This document shows positions 60,701 to 64,000 of a stretch of DNA of 64,000 nt, in pieces. Location of the stretch: positions 62,001 through 126,000 of the forward strand of contig VZTI01002747.1 in NCBI GenBank assembly GCA_013397865.1. Direction: 5' to 3'. The stretch's first letter is position 1. Every line of letters starts with the position of its first letter. A program made the translations under genes and the position numbers. Source of the DNA: Struthidea cinerea. Taxonomy: Eukaryota; Chordata; Aves; Passeriformes; Corcoracidae. A model generated the notes under the pieces. The model did no database searches. It saw only the letters and a list, made by a program, of their open reading frames with translations, and was not told the origin of the DNA.

Positions 60701-63700
60701 CACTGCCAACATTTCAGAACTCTGAAACACCCACAGGGGCTCCTTTGTCTCCCATTTCTTCAAGGACTCTCATATTTCTATATCATGCTGTAAATACTGT
60801 GGTAAACAAGATATGCTGAAGGTCAGAAAGAACTGAGTTCCAGGTCTAAGCCTTAGTAATGGAACCATGCAGATCTGACTGATTTTTTTTTTTTATTCTG
60901 GAAACACTATAGCCAAGTCTGCCAGCATTTCACAGGAATAAAAATGACAACATACTTTTACTGTGATATGTTCCATGTATTATTAGGTACATGGTGGGAC
61001 AGCTTTTTTTTTTTCTTTTTTTTTTTTTCTTTAATATATTATCTTGTTATATCCAGAGCTTCCTGCTTCTAGACAAATCTGCAATAATGCCACAAATATC
61101 TTTAAGGGAGCATGACATCAGGTTTTACTTGATCTCCATTTTCTTATCTGATATTCTGTGTCACTGGCAAGACTATCACTATCCCAGTTTATTTCCACTA
61201 TTGAAGTGCTCAGGCCTGAACCTTGCCAGCTGAGTTCTTATCAAATTATCAAGGCTTGAAGGATTTTTTTTTGAATGTTCATAGTTTATCTCACTGGAGA
61301 CAGAGCTTCCAAACTGTGATTCTTCCTATATATTTGAGTCTTACTGAGTTATCTCCAACTCGGCTGACTGTCAAACTGAGAAAATATTTAGTAAGTTTGA
61401 GAGAAAACAGTCCTTCTTCATGATATTAACCAATTTCCCATGACTCTTACCACTAATTGATCTTGTCATGTAACAATTTTGCTATTATCGTTTCTACAGT
61501 TTAATTGCATAAAGGAACTAGGAGATATTTTTCATGATTTTGAAGGGGAAGCTGCTTTTTCACATGGTTTTTTGCTAGTTCAGTAAAACTTTTCTGTTTA
61601 GCATTGTATTCCATTTTTCACCACCTGTCAGTTCGATTTCTACCTGAACTCTACTGCTCTTTAGTAACGAGCTACTGCTTTATTTAATACATATATTTTT
61701 ATTAATGCCTGCAAAATTAAGTTATAAAATGAGAGCTATAAAGTATGTAGAAAAAATCATTTTAGGAGGAGTGCTAGAGCAATCAGTGCAGGTGAGGGGA
61801 AACTCGCATAATGAAAATATTTGAGTGGGAAAATTTCACTGACATATTTTACCCTGTATAGGAGTAGCTGAGTGAAAATAAAAAAAAATCCTGTGCCATG
61901 AAGTCGATTAATACTTTATTTCTCTCTTTCCTTGTTATCAAAAATGCAGTAACAGCAGCATTTATACAATATTGTGCTCACTCCCGGTAGGTCAAACTCT
62001 TTTTCACGCATGATTTTATTTATTTGATTGTTGTTTTGAACAACAAGAATGGGAGGTACAGACTTCTTTCTTGATCTGAATAAGAAAAGCTCCACAAATG
62101 GTCTAATTAAATAGTTGTCATAAAAAAAGGTAGAACAAAGAGTGAGACAGATAACAAGTAAATTTTACATCTTTTCAGATGACAGGAGCCCTGCTTTCAT
62201 GCATTTCCCATGGTAGACCTGCCTGTGGAGAAAAGTTTCTCCTTTCTGGTTATTTGATCTATTACATGATCTTCTTACAATAAAACAGTTTTATTAATAA
62301 TTTCTACTGTCAAACAACAACAACAACAATATACATGCAAACTTCTTGCTGCGCTGTCACAAAGGCAAGGCCATACAAGCAGCATGAATGCTGCTTCCAA
62401 GTGGGTGATGCTTTCGGGCTCCTCTGTTCCAGTGAACTTGCTGACCTTGTCCTGCAGCCAAGGATTTGTGCAGCACAAGGCAGCCTGAGGGCCAGGCTGG
62501 ACACAGAAAAACACAGTAAAATATTCAGTTGTCACCCTGTCAGAATCACTAAATCCCACCCCCTTCATTAACATACAATTTACCTTTCCAAAGATATTAT
62601 CATTGCAGATTATATAAACCACAGGGAGTTTTCAAACTTGATGGACACAATTCAATAGATTATACCTGGCCTCTTTAAATTTCCTAACTCCTTGAATACA
62701 AGGTCTTCTACAAGGCTCTCATTAGTCTGGTACATTCTGATCTTTGTCTATTATATTGTATATCCAAAAAAACCCCAAAATATTACACAGGTTTTGCTAA
62801 ATTTTTATATGTTACAGGACAAAAGCCAAATTCTTACAATAGATATACTGTAATAGACAATGCTATGACTAATAAGAGCTGATTTGTGATTCTAACTTCA
62901 GAGACTCAATGCTGAAGTTCTTTGTCAAACAACTTCTTGCTAAAATTAGTCATACAAATAAACCTGGAGAAAAATATTTCAAAATGATTCAACATCTTAA
63001 AAGGAATACCACAAGTTTATATTCAAACATAAATCTGAATTTAAAATCTGTACAACACTTGTTCTGTTATATAGCCAGTCACTTCCAGTCTCTTGTCCTA
63101 AAGGCCTATTGTCTTTACAGCCATTTTCATGATCATTACTATGACTTGTAAACAGGATGCTCTGCTCAAGCAGCAGTTTTGTAATGTTCACTGCCATCTA
63201 CAAGTTTTAGCAGATCTGACACACCCCACCAAATACACACATTTGAGTAAAAATAACATGAGGCCAAATAAATTTGATTATAGTGGGTGGAATCAGGTAA
63301 AGCATGCGATGTTGTGGTGCTGTAAAATCACTAAGCTCTGTAGTAATAGAAATACTGTCTGATATATGCAAAAAAAGTCCGTATGTGAGCAAATTGGCAA
63401 GATAGGGAAAGAGTAATTAAAAACAAAAGACGAAGTTTCCAGATACCTTCTCTTCTAAATAAGTCAAGGAGGAAATCTAAAGAAATGATGGTAACAGCAT
63501 TAATGGCTAAGAGTAGCAATAGCTGCCACAGGTGTCACATTCTGCTGCTTCTTCTTCAGTGGTGGAAGTATGTGGAGAAGGAAACTGCAAGATCGGAGTT
63601 GAGTGTCTAGACTGTGCCTAGTGCTGGAGGAGCCAATCACAAAGTGAGAGCTGATGAGACAGCATATTTACTGCCTTGGCTCTGAGGAACGTGGGAGAAG

Positions 63701-64000
63701 TTGTTTCATCTTGGTGGAAGAAATGGATTAATCTCCAAATACTGGAATAAATTAAGAAACTGTGAAGTTACAAGAAATTATAAATTGTAAGTCTTGCTTA
63801 TCTTCTTAGTTTAAATAATGTAAATTAGGACTATCTTTGCTGAAGATAATGAAATAACAATCACTGCATCTGGGAAAGAAATCTGGATTCCTATTCTAGG
63901 CCTCAGACTTTGTAAAATCAAAATGCTCAAAAAGCTAAAATGTTGGGTGGAAAAGTCAGAGCGATGCCTCAGTTTTGGGTGGGGGAAATACTTAATCCGC
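54790..64000. other. Unique AT-rich non-coding DNA
   Basis: No gene, RNA gene or mobile element is recognised. T-rich runs lie at 60883-60892 and 61004-61031, an AT/GT simple stretch at 59106-59137 and a short (CAA)n at 62312-62329. Several stretches have one good splice signal (minus-strand acceptors before 55660 and 60262, plus-strand acceptor before 56570) but no full, supported exon structure. The 115-codon minus-strand frame at 62275-62622 ends in a Cys run translated from the CAA repeat and is not convincing. Confidence 0.5.

Noticed and set aside
1..64000. CRISPR arrays, operons, bacterial promoters or terminators, or a viral genome.
   Set aside because: The repeats are bird retroelements. 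There are no spaced identical repeats with unique spacers and no dense coding on either strand.

Overview
This window looks like 64 kb of AT-rich, gene-poor nuclear DNA from a bird, most likely a passerine (songbird group). The evidence is its repeat content. There are about half a dozen CR1 LINE fragments with the bird-type 3' end (ATTCTATG/ATTCTGTG repeats), three to four LTR copies from endogenous retroviruses, and one short element whose head is a decayed tRNA-Ile and whose tail is a CR1 3' end. That last structure is what I know as TguSINE1, described from zebra finch. No bacterial or viral gene organisation is present.

I found no gene I can name. The longest open frames are about 60-180 codons. 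Most lie in repeats, are low-complexity translations, or are of the number and size expected by chance in this much AT-rich DNA. Two pairs of stretches on the minus strand (15892-15736 with 15522-15403, and 51685-51563 with 51125-50987) have good splice signals and join in frame. I list them as low-confidence candidate exons, because look-alike exons are common in vertebrate introns.

Layout: 1-10.4 kb is unique AT-rich DNA with small repeats and one C-rich strand-asymmetric tract. 10.4-11.7 kb is a long CpG-rich LTR. 13.75-14.99 kb is the longest CR1 copy (plus strand), followed by the first candidate exon pair. 17.78-18.20 kb is a solo LTR with a perfect 5-bp target duplication. 20.19-20.31 kb is a homopolymer tract and a 48-base assembly gap. 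22.77-23.20 kb is a minus-strand CR1. 23.86-24.44 kb is a second LTR with an internal 64-bp duplication. 24.4-41.6 kb is almost all unique, with one possible pair of old diverged repeats. 41.6-45.6 kb is a cluster of CR1 pieces plus a minus-strand LTR. 45.6-52.6 kb is unique and carries the second candidate exon pair. 52.7-54.8 kb holds CR1 pieces and the tRNA-Ile SINE. 54.8-64 kb is unique AT-rich DNA.

The retroelements are all incomplete or solo and none can be active. Their order records CR1, SINE and retroviral insertion into what is probably an intergenic desert or one or more long introns. I did not find a new biological system. The observations most worth checking are the tRNA-Ile/CR1 SINE, the LTR structures, and the candidate exons.
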